Assembly (NCBI GenBank): GCA_002633005.1
Contig: NMRA01000094.1
Location: 886,840 to 930,158 of the forward strand
Direction of reading: 5' to 3'
Length of the DNA stretch: 43,319 nt
From: Phoronis australis
Taxonomy: Eukaryota; Phoronida; Phoronidae
In this document: positions 11,171 to 24,900 of the stretch, in pieces
Numbering within the stretch: position 1 is the first letter of the stretch
Layout: the number at the start of each line of letters is the position of its first letter
The notes under the pieces: generated by a model
Database searches by the model: none
What the model saw: only the letters and a program-made list of their open reading frames with translations
What the model was told of the DNA's origin: nothing
Translations under genes and position numbers: made by a program

Positions 11171-11989
11171 NNNNNNNNNNNNNNNNNNNNNNNNNNNNNN
11201 NNNNNNNNNNNNNNNNNNNNNNNNNNNNNNNNNNNNNNNNNNNNNNNNNNNNNNNNNNNNNNNNNNNNNNNNNNNNNNNNNNNNNNNNNNNNNNNNNNNN
11301 NNNNNNNNNNNNNNNNNNNNNNNNNNNNNNNNNNNNNNNNNNNNNNNNNNNNNNNNNNNNNNNNNNNNNNNNNNNNNNNNNNNNNNNNNNNNNNNNNNNN
11401 NNNNNNNNNNNNNNNNNNNNNNNNNNNNNNNNNNNNNNNNNNNNNNNNNNNNNNNNNNNNNNNNNNNNNNNNNNNNNNNNNNNNNNNNNNNNNNNNNNNN
11501 NNNNNNNNNNNNNNNNNNNNNNNNNNNNNNNNNNNNNNNNNNNNNNNNNNNNNNNNNNNNNNNNNNNNNNNNNNNNNNNNNNNNNNNNNNNNNNNNNNNN
11601 NNNNNNNNNNNNNNNNNNNNNNNNNNNNNNNNNNNNNNNNNNNNNNNNNNNNNNNNNNNNNNNNNNNNNNNNNNNNNNNNNNNNNNNNNNNNNNNNNNNN
11701 NNNNNNNNNNNNNNNNNNNNNNNNNNNNNNNNNNNNNNNNNNNNNNNNNNNNNNNNNNNNNNNNNNNNNNNNNNNNNNNNNNNNNNNNNNNNNNNNNNNN
11801 NNNNNNNNNNNNNNNNNNNNNNNNNNNNNNNNNNNNNNNNNNNNNNNNNNNNNNNNNNNNNNNNNNNNNNNNNNNNNNNNNNNNNNNNNNNNNNNNNNNN
11901 NNNNNNNNNNNNNNNNNNNNNNNNNNNNNNNNNNNNNNNNNNNNNNNNNNNNNNNNNNNNNNNNNNNNNNNNNNNNNNNNNNNNNNNNN
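11171..11989. other. Assembly gap (819 N)
   Basis: A run of N. It starts within the dispersed repeat, so the missing sequence probably contains more of that repeat. Open frames drawn across it are artefacts. Confidence 0.98.
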
Positions 11990-12765
11990 GTGAAAATAGA
12001 ATACTTAAATGAGCACGCGCAATAATCGCACGTTCAACAAACCGCATTGTACTGTACTTATACGCTCCGAAAAATAAGACACATAATTTCCATAAAAATG
12101 ATATCTTAATTCAGTGAAATTTTTCTCTCATGTCCTCTTACTTGTAAATCACCGATCTCCAGTTTGAATGCAGGTATCGTGTCGTCAGGATCTTTGACTT
12201 GAGAATTATATTCAGTTACCAGTGGTAACCTACTTTACCAGACTATAATTTCCCGGTCGAAGCTTAGCGTGTAAAAACGTGTTTTAAGCTATAATAGTTG
12301 CTTAACCTTAATTTAGAAATTCACTTCATTTCTATTTTGTTTAAATTTCCAATTGGTTTTGAGTATAAGTATTATTTGACAAAAATAGCTCGGCTTTTCT
12401 TAAAAGGTCACGACCTCCGACCCCGGGCCTCTGACATAGAAAGTAGTTACAAAGCTGAGGCGAGTCGAGAAAGGTAGATCGATTCATTGCAATGTTTCTC
12501 GGGCGATAATTCTCCAAAATCCACTCGGGCTCTAGATAACGGGGGATAACGACTTCGCCATGTAATAATCTATATTTATTTTTATGCCACTTTCCAAAAG
12601 TACAAATATCTATTACCTTAAAAAAACATGGAATTGAATCAGTTAGAGTATGTATTATTATGCAAGGTTCAGGCTTAAACAGATTCTAACAAAAAAGTTT
12701 TTGAATAAAATTCTTTAACTGAAGTAAGGAAAACTGACCTCGGACCTAAATTATTTTTATTTCAG

Positions 12766-12851
12766 TTTTTGCACAGCCTATGACAAAGTGCATTTGGGAA
12801 TTCCCTCCGAGTCCAGTGGCAAGTGTTTGTGACATCTTGTAATACGTAACG
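12766..12851 (+). other. Probable 5' untranslated part of the first coding exon (ABCB gene)
   Basis: A pyrimidine-rich acceptor (ttatttttatttcag, AG at 12764-12765) precedes this interval, implying an upstream non-coding exon that I could not locate. An in-frame TAA at 12840-12842 closes the frame just before the chosen ATG. Confidence 0.5.
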
Positions 12852-12934
12852 ATGAGAACTGATAAGAAGCCTCTGGTGGTGAACGAGGGCGGAGGATATG
12901 AGGTCTCTGGCAGCAGCAATAGCCAAGATAACAA
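12852..12934 (+). CDS. ABCB1: ABCB exon 1 (coding): N-terminus
   Basis: ATG at 12852 with A at -3 and an in-frame stop upstream at 12840. Encodes 27 hydrophilic residues starting [10 protein letters not shown] and ends in phase 2 (aa|gtaggt). The next exon supplies t to complete Asn28. Confidence 0.8.
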
Positions 12935-15900
12935 GTAGGTACAAAGAAGTGGAGTGATTTGTCATTGAGCTTGATGGAGGAGTAGGTTTTGCTGCAAGGT
13001 CGGTTGAAAATGTAAACAAAAGTTAGATGGTTATTGAAAGTGATATTAAACTTGCCTTTCATTACAAAAACAGTTTTTGATTTAAGCACTTACTGGTCTC
13101 AGTTTGTTGCTTAGTCCAATGGAGTAATCGGCTTTGAAAGAACTAACAGTTTGCTGCATGGAGATGAGCTGCTATACTAGTTGTCATGTCACCACGTGTC
13201 ATGTCACCACGTGTCATGTCACCACGTGTCATGTCACCACGTGTCATGTCACCTTGTGTCATGTCACCTCGTGTCATGTCACCACGTGTCATGTCACCAT
13301 GTGTCATGTCACCTTGTGTAATGTCACCAAGCATGGTCTCAACGTATAACAAACTGCCAGTTCTTTACAAACCCACAAATTACGTACCATCTGAGTTGAG
13401 AAGTTTACACCAATTTTTCACCTTGAAGTGATCTACGTATATCACTAAATGCTGTTTGGGCAGAGCATTATTTTACTGCCCTGTTACAGAGGTGAACTGG
13501 AGGTGTGACTCTGCATCAGATTGACAGTTTACGAATAGTAGCCTAAAGTGAAATGTTATAGTGACAGTGTAAGAATACTGACGTGGATCATTGTTTTCTT
13601 GCGGGGAGAAGATCTTGTTAACAGAATTCTAAATTCATGTCAATTTTAATTTTGTGTTCCAGTAAAAAGGAAGAAGAAAAGGAGGAGGAAGGAACGTTTG
13701 CTGACTTAGTAAGAGCGGGTGTTTTATTTCCTGAATTATTTTTTGTTGATTTGTTATAAGTTCATGAAATAGTTCACAGCTCCTTGTTTACATTTATATC
13801 GTGACATGAAATTGACGTTTTCATTGTTATATCTTGACAGTTCCGTTATGCATCATGTTTTGATAACTTGCTCTATGTGGTGGGAGCATTGTTTGCCTGC
13901 GTACAAGGGGCTGGATGGCCTGTCATCAGTATTGTGTTTGGCAACATGACAAACTCATTCAGTAAGTTCACATTCAGTCTTACTTCATACATGGTCAAGA
14001 TTGCTCCTAGGTAAAGTCTCTATCTGTAAATACTCAAGTTTTCCACTTTTTAGTGACATTTAAACTAGGTTTTACTTTGAATGATAAATGAGTTATTAGT
14101 CTTTATATGCCTTGATTTCTTTCTGGTAATTTTAAGTTTTGCTTTTGAAATTTACACTTTTTGTAAAAGATAACTGTGCATTGCTTGGTTTAGGAATTCT
14201 TATCACAAAGTGTTTGTACAATGTGTAGAAGTCACAGATGTTTCAAAGTAACTTCTATAACATTGACTAATTTGAGGTTAAGCTCTTAGAAATGATAAGA
14301 AATGACATTTTCCTTTAAATAAGCTGGTGATATATTGCAGCTGATTTGGCGAATGTCACTAATATTACCCAGTTGGAGGAGGTTTTTACTGAGGAAATGA
14401 ACAAGTACACGTTTTATTACCTTTACATGGCTGGAATTGTCTTTGTGGCATGCTATCTGCAGGTAATGTCTACAGTGAACCTGTCTTGTGTCAAAGAGAC
14501 CTCATGATTAAGGCCACTTGTCATTATACAATGTACTGGTTGTCCTTAGATTAGAGGAGTATCCTGGGTTGTAGAAGAACTCATTGTGTTGTTGAATGAT
14601 TATTCACCTCCATGTAACATACTATGGGGACACATGAAAACATTGATTGCATGTTCGGCTATTTTTGACAATTTTCGAACTGACAAGTCTATTTTAAGAC
14701 TTACAAAATGCAGAGTGCAATATTTTCGAAATATGATTATTCCAAAATCACCCATGTCCCAAGCTGCAGAATGAAGTCTTGAATTTCTATGTCTCAAATT
14801 TTAGAGACTGTCCCAAACTGGAGAATTTTCGCTATTACAAACTGCCAGTACTTCCCGAACAGTACTTCTAAGACTGACAGTACTTCCTAAATAGTACTTC
14901 CCAAACTGACAGTACTTCCCAAACTGACAGTACAGCCCAAACTGACAGTACTTTCCAAACTGACAGTACTTTCCAAACTGACAGTACTTCCCAAACTGAC
15001 ATTACTTTCCAAACTGACAGTTCTTTCCAAAGTGACAGTACGTTCCAAACTAGCAGTACTTCTCACACTGACAGTACTTTCCAAACTGACAGTACTTCCC
15101 AAACAGTACTTTCCAAACTGACAGTACTTCCCCCAAATAGTACTTCCCAAATTGACAGTACTTTCTAAACTAACAGTTCTTTCCAAACTGACAGTACTTT
15201 CCAAACTGACAGTACTTCCCAAACTGACAGTACTTCCCTAACAGTACTTCCCAAACTAAAAAGTACTTTCCAAACTGACAGTTCTTTCCAAACTGACAGT
15301 ACTTTCCAAACAGTACTTCCCAAACTGACAGTACTTCTCAAACAGTGCTTCCCAAAGAGACAGTACTTTCCAAACCGACAGTACTTTCCAGAAATCTCTC
15401 GTAGTGTGATTGAGGAGCAGGTTGGGGCAAGTTTTATGTGTGAGTGAGGAGCAGGTTGGGGCAAGTTTTATGTGTGAGTGAGGAGCAGGTTGGGGCAAGT
15501 TTTATTTTTGTTATGGAAGGTGACTAGCAACAACAGAAAGTCTTTTGGTGTGAACTTTTTACTACTGTAAAACTGCCTCCCGTTCAGTAATGCTAGGACC
15601 TCGCTAAAAAGCAAGACTTGGAGAGATTACGTGAGATATTGTCGTTTTTTAAAATGAGTGCATGCGACTTTGGCTAGACTTTTGTAGGTCCTAGCGTTAC
15701 TGAATGTGTGCATGATTTCAACTTGTTCCTAACTAGTATTAGAAGTTATTTCTAGACTTTAGAAGTAGTGGCGATTAGTTACTATGTCTTCAGGCCATGT
15801 GTGGCAACTTTTTTATTAATGTCCAGAAATCCTCTAACCCAAGTAAGGATCGGTGCCTTAAGTGATCTACGTTTAAAAGTTTAGCTTTTCACAAATGTTG

Positions 15901-18900
15901 GTTTTAAACTCTTTCACTGCCAAGAGCATTTTTCGTCAACTTATCCGTTCATTGCCAAACATTCAGTTTGCAAAATGGATACTTGTCCGTTCTTGACCTA
16001 GTTGATCCTAAATACCAGTTTTACCAAATCCGGAATGAAAGTCATTTTTTTTCAATTTGTGAGATAAGTAATGTACTGGAGCTGAGGGTATTTATTTCAA
16101 CCAAAACCCTTGATTGACCATTGATAGTTTTTTTCACATGAAATCTTAATACTCAATCTAGCATCAAAAATTTCCCTCAATGTATGATATCATAAGGTAA
16201 TTATGACGTGTGACACCTGTACCTATTTGCTTCTGGATTGACTAGAAATGCCAAAAAAGCTAGCTAGCTTGAACTTTAAAAATGTCCGCTCTCTCATAAC
16301 TTACAGATCATGTGTATGACAACAGCTTGTGAGCGGCAAACACACAAACTTAGAAAGAAGTTCTTTGAGAGTATTCTAAGACAGGACATCGCGTGGTTTG
16401 ACGAAAACTCTAGTGGGGAATTGACCACTCGCTTGGCAAGGTAATATCAGAATTCCTTGACTTTGTACTCTTTCATCTTATTGCATTTTTTTTGTTTAAC
16501 ACTGTTGAGAGCGTTACAACAGCCCTGTGCAGATACGTGCACATCAGTTTCATCAGTGAAAATTAAATGTAATTAGTTGATACATTTATTACAAGATGGC
16601 GAACTCCAGCAACTACCACAGCGACATCTATAGTCTATGTTGTAGGCTACTTACATGCGTATTTACTGTGAATATGATGTTGGAATTTTGTTACCATTTA
16701 TAAGAAAACTAGGACTGTGATGCTAATTTTGCCTGAACTATTACTTCCTGAAAAATTTCAAGAAATGATCAACTCAGAGGTGCCCAACTGGCAACGAATC
16801 TACTGAAAGCCTTAAATTCAGCGTGAACTGGCAAATATTACCTTATTTGTACTTTCTAGTGATCTTGAGAGAGTACGTGAAGGAATTGGAGACAAGCTGA
16901 GTTTTTGCATTCAGAATTTGGCTACTTTTGTGGCAGGCTTTGCTGTTGGTTTCTGGAAGTCATGGCGGATGACCTTGGTCATGATGTCTTTAACCCCACT
17001 GTTGGCGATAGCAGGAGGGTTTGTATCTAAAGTAAGTTGATCAATCCAGGCTTGGCTATTCAACTATCCACAGGGGGTAATAAAACAGTAATCTCACCCA
17101 TGTAGCTAAATTGGGACAGGTGACATATGACTAAGAGTAGGGCTCACAAAGAACTGTTTTCTCTTACCTTATAGGTCAATTTCAAAAGGCGACACTCATG
17201 ATGTACAAGATGTGCAAGATTCTAAGCCACTATGCAGACTAGTTACCCCCCTTCAAGCCTAAAATGGTGAAGTTGACGTTCTTGATTAAAATGGCTGAAA
17301 CCCTCCAGGTGTGAATCACTCAGACTGCCTTCAAAGGTGCTATCATTAGGGAGTTTTCCCATTCAGTGACTTTACCAGACATAGAACGTTTGTGAGCATG
17401 TCATAACGTCTAGCTTCTTTGTTAACTGCCGTGCACAGTCTCTTGTCTGGTATGACAACATGCAGCCCAATTATCCACCAGGCTTATTACCAACCACATG
17501 CGAACACAGTCAAACCCAGAGCGTTAGTGCATTTGGACAGAATAGATTGTCTTAACTTTGGCTGTAGTTGAGCGATTTGGAGATTCAAAAAATAAACATG
17601 ATCAGCATTTGACGGGGAATATAGAAATGTTATTGGTTTATGTTCAAACATTTTAAAACTTGCCGTTTATTTTTAACAGCTCAGCCCTGTCAGGCTAGAT
17701 ATGATCTTATCCGAGATAGAGCAATTATTGAACAAAATAGAGCTGACCTGATAAATGCCAGAATGGACTTAAAGTCCTTCTTGCAAACTGCCCGTGTGGT
17801 TCCAGTATCCGAAAATACTTACTACATAATTTCTTATTTTCGACACCCTTTCTTTATATTCTTTTCGCCTTTCTTGCCAAAAGCGATTTTTTAACAGTAT
17901 TTGATCCTTCTCTCTGAGCATATGATCACCGGTTGTCATCGCTTATTTCCATACCCACATTTCCGGCTCATCAGTTCAGGAACTTGTCCTGAACGCCGCC
18001 ATTTTTTCCTTGTAACTGAATGTGCTATGGCTTGCTCGAAAAGTCTTCATTATTTTGTTTTATTAGTAATATATCGTGATTCGTTTGCATATGTAGTGTA
18101 TTTATAGTTTGTAGTTAGTGGCTGTTGATTTTTTTTGGAATGTTACGCGTACTTGGTATGTTAAAATAGCATTGGTGCTTAGTTCCTTACGTAGGCGGGT
18201 CGAACCTAGGAACCAATAAGGGTCGAACCAATTTTTTTTCGGTTTTATTTTTTTCCTCGTTTTGAAAAAGTACTTTGCTATCATCGGAAAGGTAAGTACA
18301 TTCTACTCAGTAAAAATCGAAAAAGTATCAAAAACGGGGCAAGCACTGTAAAATTATTGCAAGTTTTGTGGCGAAATTTGGGTCACTTTGTTTGGATTGC
18401 GTCGGCCATATTGGAGAACAGCGGGATGAGTTACGAGTTTAAAACTTTGTGTAAATTGTTTTCGCCAACAAATTACGGTGAAATTTAGTTAGACATATCT
18501 TTACTTACTATTCTGCATGATTTAGCAGTGTTCACCAAATTTCAGCCTCGCAGTTGTTACTCATTAAGTGATAAATGTGCTCACAATTCCCGTTGGACTT
18601 CATCTCATTTCTGGTGGCACCTACAATGTCGACTTTTGCTGAACTGAAAGGCATGTTTAATCGGCTACTTTGTAATTTGTGAAGATTTAACGTTGATACA
18701 TTTTGACAAACCTTGCTACAAAAAAGAGAGACTTTGTTCAATTTTCGTTTTTTTGTGTGTTTGTGGCCAGCGACTAGTTAGGCCTAAGGGTAGTCTTGGC
18801 GCAAAGCTGTATAGGCCTACTAACAAGCTGTATTTTGACTCTTCACTGGTAGCTGGTGACTGAGGCTAACTAAGGTCTGCCGCGGCAGTGTGACACAGGA

Positions 18901-21900
18901 CTAACCACCCCGTAATTTCATGCAAGTGTCTGAGACTACCCTTGAATATATGCAACATTTATGATTTGACCATTTTACTTCGACAAAACAGCTTGCAACC
19001 GCATGCATTTACCGTTCGCCAGTGTCTGGTCTCGATCCGCACCGGGTCCGATAGGCTGCGGTCCCGAGTCTGGCAAAATAATTTCTGTCAAAATTTATTC
19101 GCCACATTTCTTCAGCAAATTCCATAAAATTGTCTGTAGTTTGATTTTATCGCGCTGTCGATTTTTTATCCCCGTTTGCTGGCTGGTAACAGTACAGGCA
19201 CTGCTCCAGTCGCACTGACGGCGTTTTCTCGGCCTGGGTTCCTGAATGAATTGTACTTCCGGGTTCGCGGCAAGTTCAAAATGTCAGTGTTTCTTCGGGT
19301 GCGAATCGTGAGTGGCGCATTCATTTAAACTGTTTTCGAGTACGGATCGTGTATTAGTTATGGGGTAGGTACTTCTTGGATCCTTATAACATCTTCTAAC
19401 CATGTAATAAGTGTTAACAACGCGTGAGAGAAGGACTTTAATCAGTTGTCAGTGTAAGATACTGGCTACAGCGGTCATCCTCTTAACTTGTTGGGCTATA
19501 TGACCGAAGAACGGGAGACCGCCATAATGTAAAGACATTACAAGACAATGGCGGATTTAAGGGGGGCCAGCGGGGCCATGTCCCACCCCCCCTATAATTC
19601 TCCCATGTTCCATTTGGCACTTTGGGGGTGCGAATTCTGACAGGCAAAATTCTGGCTTTGACTCTGCCCTGCCCTCCCCCCCAACTCAAAATCTTGTATC
19701 TGCCCCTGCAAGAACCAATTTTTATTTTAAGCCACTTGTCAATTGAAGACAGTGAAATAAAACACAACACGTTTGTTCAAGAACTCGATGTATTTGTAAG
19801 TGTTTTACGTCGAATTTTGTTGAGTTATTGGTGTAAAACGATGAATTCAAGCGATAAGTTGACATCAGTAAGCGTGTTGTGAACGGCTGAACAGACTACG
19901 TTCAAACCGATTACGTCATTGGTTAATTTTAACACCTCTGTCTGCCATTAGGTGTCAGGTAAAACAACTGAACTTGCTGTTATCAAGTGGAACTACTCGA
20001 TCTAAATTGATACAAAATAGGTTGTTTTTGGGTGGCATTCTCCCTTACACCTCTTGCAGGATGTCTTTATGAAATTGAGGAGATGTATTCTTACGAAGGT
20101 GATAAGGAATGACTGCGACTTTCAGACAGATCTGACTAGTGTGTGGAGCGTAACAATCAGCAATTCTAGTTACTTAATGTTACAGGTTAAAAAAATAATA
20201 AATTGCAGGCGGTCTGATACACGTTGTACCAGACGTGTACAGGCTGCGCATGTGAGCCCATTGCACTGATCACTGGCTAGAAACCTGACTCGAGTTTTTA
20301 ACAGTGTGACCCTGTGGGACTCGAACCCACGACCTTGAGTAAAAAAAGCAGGCATATATCACACTAAGCCACACGTCCTCCTAATGTTACAGGTTATGTC
20401 GTCCTACACAAAAATGGAAGCTGAGAATTACGCGAAAGCTGGAAGTGTGGCTACGGAAGTGTTCTCCTGTATCAAGACGGTGGTGTCCTTCAGGGGGCAG
20501 CACAAAGAGATTGATAGGTGGGTGTTAACCTATGATGATTAATGTATCCTTCAGGGGGCAGCACAACGACATTGACGCATTACGTAGAATTGTCGTGAGG
20601 ACTTGACAGGGACCTCAGGGGTCTCATACTTCACTGATTTATCCACATTATTTTGAAAACGCTTTAACTGGTCACGCATTGTGTGTCATAAAAGAGATGA
20701 GCATACCTGCAGCTGGTGTAGACTCACAGTTGAACTGTGGTTTTCTGTTGACACAAGACCGTCCGGAGTTGCACCATATACCAACCCAGACGGTCTCTCA
20801 CGACGATTTATCGTTATGGGTTAGGTGTTCACCTGTCGCTATTAATCCGGGCCTAGCACAAAGAGATTGACTGGTGTGTGTTCACCTGCGCTGATTAACA
20901 TGTGTCCGATATATGGTTGTGACTTACTCTGCAGTATACCTTGTGTGTACTGTATATCTTGATTTTACATGTCGCATTTCAGGCATTTTGTAGCCAAAAT
21001 TCAGTGGTTGTTTCGTTATTTTGTGGTTTTTCATCATTTTTCAACAGTTTTTTTTTATTTCTCTGGTTTTTCAGTGAGCAATATGTTGAAATTGAAATAG
21101 CATTCTGATACTGTTGTCTTGACTTTCAAATTTTTAGGTACGAGGGTAATTTGAGACTCAGTCAGAGGCTTGGTATAAAACGAGTCGTTGTGTCGGGTGT
21201 TGGGTTTGGTCTCACATTTCTCATCATGTATTCCTCCTACGCACTTTCTTACTGGTATGGCTCGACTCTCATTATTCAAGGCATTCTGGATCCAGGGTCT
21301 GTTGTCACGGTATGTTCACTTAGCAACAACTGGCATGCTTATCACAATGTTCAAGTTTTGCTTTTGTTTCTCATTTCTGCATTATTTAGATAAAAGTCGA
21401 GAGTATAACTTTAATTATGTTATGATGAACGTGTAGAAGTTGTGTATAATCTGGCGATGTATTTTAGTAAGAGGCTAACAGATAAATAAAGCCAAACAAA
21501 AATATGATGAAAATTAAAAATGCATTGTACATTTGTGGATAGACATGTGGATGTTCAACATATAGCTTACATTTGCTCTAAAGTTTATCAGAATATTGGA
21601 TTTCTGAAAGATTACGGTAAAGAACTTTTTGGATCTGGGTTCTCAGAATTTCTTCTACAAAACCTTAGTTTTGCCGTGCTTGAAACATTGTGGTGTGTGT
21701 GCTTCGATTATAGTCTCGGAGCCAGGTTATAGAGATTGCAGAAAATGACTTCATGAACTATTTTGCAAGCACATAGTACTACTCTATGTACTCTACTTTC
21801 GGCCAACTCAAACTGGATGTGTCGAGCTGTGTACAAATGCCTTTGTGGCATGGCACCTGTGTATCTTTGTGTGACAAAATTCAACCTCATAAATCAGGCT

Positions 21901-24900
21901 ATCAATAGCCTTGCTAGGTCTGCTGCAGATGGCGTCTTTATCTCTATAAAGCCAGGATTAATTTTAAGAAATACTCGACACATTTGCTTCTCTGGTGACA
22001 GGCTATGGATTCTGATGTTTTTCAGAGTGAAATCCAGTTACCAAGGTAACCCGCCAGTTTTATTGGTAACCCTATTTTAATTTCAATTTGTCTTGTACCA
22101 TTTTGTTAGTCAGATTTCCAATCATATTTTCTTTGTTTCTTTGACAGAACAGTACTGTAATACTGAAATGCTTTTGGTCCTTAATGGATATACTGTCTGT
22201 TTATTATGCTTAAGAAGTGCTTTATATTTCAGGTTTTCTTCTGCGTTCTTATGGGGTCGTTTGCTATTGGTGGTATGGCTCCAAATCTAGGCATGGTGAC
22301 TACAGCCAAAGGATCGTCTGCAAAACTATTTGCCATCATTAACAGAGTGAGTGGTGACATCTGTGGGATGTGTTTGTAATGTTTGGAACAAATAGCAGGG
22401 AAGACTGTAACTCATTTCTTTTGTGACCTTGGACCAGTGTTTTTCTTGGGTAGTCTTTGTTTTAACGTAAGGCTGGAATACAACCCACCTGATGTCTTCT
22501 AAGCATGGCTTGACATTAACAGTAGTCCGACCGTTCGGAGAAACCAGTTTGTAGGTTCGGACAAGCTCACGACACCGATGTGATGAGTTAGCATACTTTA
22601 ATTAGTGACTTAAACTGATTTTCTTTTAAAAACAAAGAAACTGGCATTAACTTGTGGGTGCGCTTCAATGAAATTGATTCATTTATAACCACACGGTGAA
22701 ATTGTCGTCTGCGCACCAGTGCGCTGCCAGATGCCTCAAAAAGCTAAATTTCTTTTTGCGTGTGGATTTAAATCGATAAACCGTAATGAACCTGTTGTGA
22801 GGATGAGAAGAAACAAAGTAAAACACAGTATGAATTGAAAAGAAAGTACAAATTCCTTCTCCAATGGTTGGAAGAGTTCGAGTGGGTTTGTTTTGACAGC
22901 GACCACAACAAAATATGAGAAAAAATACTCCGGTGCAGTTTGGGTGTGTGTCTCACACATCAGCTATATTAGATGGTGGGTGTGGGTCTCACACATCAGC
23001 TATATTAGAGGGTGGGTGTGGGTGGATGAGGGTCTCACACATCAGCTATATTAGAGGGTGGGTGTNTCACACATCAGCTATTAGAGGGTGGGTGAGGGTC
23101 TCACACATCAGCTATTAGAGGGTGGGTGAGGGTCTCACACATCAGCTATATTAGAGGGAGGGTGTGGGTGGGTGAGGGTTTCACACATCAGCTATTAGAG
23201 GGTGGGTGAGGGTCTCACACATCAGCTATATTAGAGGGTGGATGAGGGAGGCAGGGAGAGAGAAGACATATTTGACCAATGTTGCGTACTCTAGTGGTGT
23301 TTTTATTGTTTTTTTTTGTCCTGTTTGGGCGCCTCCCTATCCTCGAAACCACTTAAAAATCAGGATGAAATGTGGAAGGCGTGTTCTTGCTGAGGAAACC
23401 ATTGCTGGCTTGCTATGAACCCCTGAAGTGCTACTTTAAGTTTACTACCATTGCTCCATTTAGTGAGAATTTTTGAAATAATGATCATCCCTTGATACAC
23501 ACGGTGGGTGCATATCAACTCTCTCTGTCTGGGTAAAATGCCTGAAGTCTTCATGTTTTCTGGTTAAATTTTTTTTCTTAAGCTGTCAGAATCAAAGCAA
23601 GGATTTACATACAACTGTGTAAGTATTGTTGTTTGTTTAGATTTACATACAACTGTGTAAGTATTGTTGTTTGTTTAGATTTACATACAACTGTGTAAGT
23701 ATTGTTGTTTGTTTAGATTTACATACAACTGTGTAAGTATTGTTGTTTGTTTAGATTTACTGCTGGAGCCAGTTTTGCTTGAAACTTCAGTTTCAAACCA
23801 ACTGTGAATGTTCAATCTGCCATCTTCGTTGTAGGAGCCAGCCATTGATGCCAGTAGCCCTGTTGGTAATACTAAGGACTATGTGAATGGTGCCATTGAT
23901 TTTTTAAACGTTAGGTTTAGGTATCCAAGCCGTCCAGATGTACAGGTATGGTGGACATGTAATGGTTCAATTAGATTTTTATGTAGTAGGCTGACATGTT
24001 TGATCTACTAAAATTTTTAATATAATTATTGTCTTGATCATAACGCACTTGGCTGATTTGGTTGTTATTATGTTCTTAAAATGTGAACTTTCTTTTTATA
24101 AAAGATTTGTTAAAATGTGCAAGATATAACAAACTGAAAATAATGTAAACAGATGACACTGAAAATGTAATGTAACATTTTCACTTTTGTATTTCATACT
24201 GGTAGGATGTTTGCGAAGGTACTTGTCGCAGGACGTTGTAGACACAGCTTGGTCTTGTTACTTCAGGTGCTGAATGGTCTCAATCTGTCAATCAAGGCTG
24301 GGCAAACCATCGCTCTGGTTGGCTCCAGTGGGTGTGGCAAGTCAACTGTGGTGAACTTGATACAGAGGTTCTACGACCCTGTTGGTGGGCAGGTCAGACT
24401 TAGAAACAGTGTTCCTGATTAACATGTCTCTTGAAGACAGCAGTTGTTGTGCAACTCTTTTGATGAAGTACAAGGTTTCATGAAACGGGGTTGAGTTTCT
24501 CATGTATATATTGTGGAGCAGTGGTTCAACTGTGTCCATGACCTCTGTAATAGTGTGCGCTATGTAATACTGTGCACTATGTAATACTGTGCACTGTGTA
24601 ATACTGCGCACTATAATGTCACTTCTCTGTCTGTGTTACGTGTTAAAACATTTTTAGCTAGTGCTTAACACATTTTTATTTTTGTGCTAATTAAACCACT
24701 GTGGCTATTTGTTTTTAACCATCTTTATATAAATGCAAATCACCTGTTTACTGAATCTTTGTGATACCTACAGGTTTTGCTGGACAACGAAGACATTAGC
24801 CAATTCAATATAAAGTGGTTGAGAGAACAGATTGGTGTTGTGTCCCAAGAGCCCATCTTGTTCGGCTGTTCTATCGCCGAGAACATCGCTTATGGACAAC

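Larger units (their letters stand above)
5001..12765. other. Intergenic stretch without a supportable gene
   Basis: Only short open frames with no recognisable domain. It holds two inverted-repeat elements (5840-5913, 8575-9080), a hairpin (5519-5593), a dispersed repeat at about 10.84 kb and a gap. The promoters of the two flanking genes, which are transcribed away from each other, should lie in it, but I see no decisive core-promoter signal. Confidence 0.5.
17032..20392 (+). other. Intron 6, with promoter-like motif cluster and two mobile elements
   Basis: Holds a MITE (19546-19708) and a SINE at its 3' end (20190-20381). Between about 17990 and 19330 the sequence is relatively CpG-containing, with a YY1-like gccgccattttt (17995) and an ETS-like acttccgg (19254). 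No exon was supported there. Confidence 0.45.

Noticed and set aside
11079-12047. Long open frames on both strands at 11.1-12.0 kb
   Set aside because: They consist almost entirely of the 819-N gap.
13134-13431. Met/Ser/Pro/Arg-Val or Cys-His-Val-Thr repeat 'proteins'
   Set aside because: 15-bp minisatellite translated in different frames.
14887-15498. Serine/valine/leucine-rich - strand frames
   Set aside because: By-product of the 17-bp and 34-bp tandem repeats; no start context or splice support.
17640-17894. Frame reading [20 protein letters not shown]
   Set aside because: Protein-like composition, but no family recognised, no clear splice pair and inside an ABCB intron; may be a transposon remnant.
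20302-20380. A functional tRNA gene on the - strand
   Set aside because: A and B boxes are good, but the acceptor and anticodon stems are poor and it has a SINE body, tail and target duplications.
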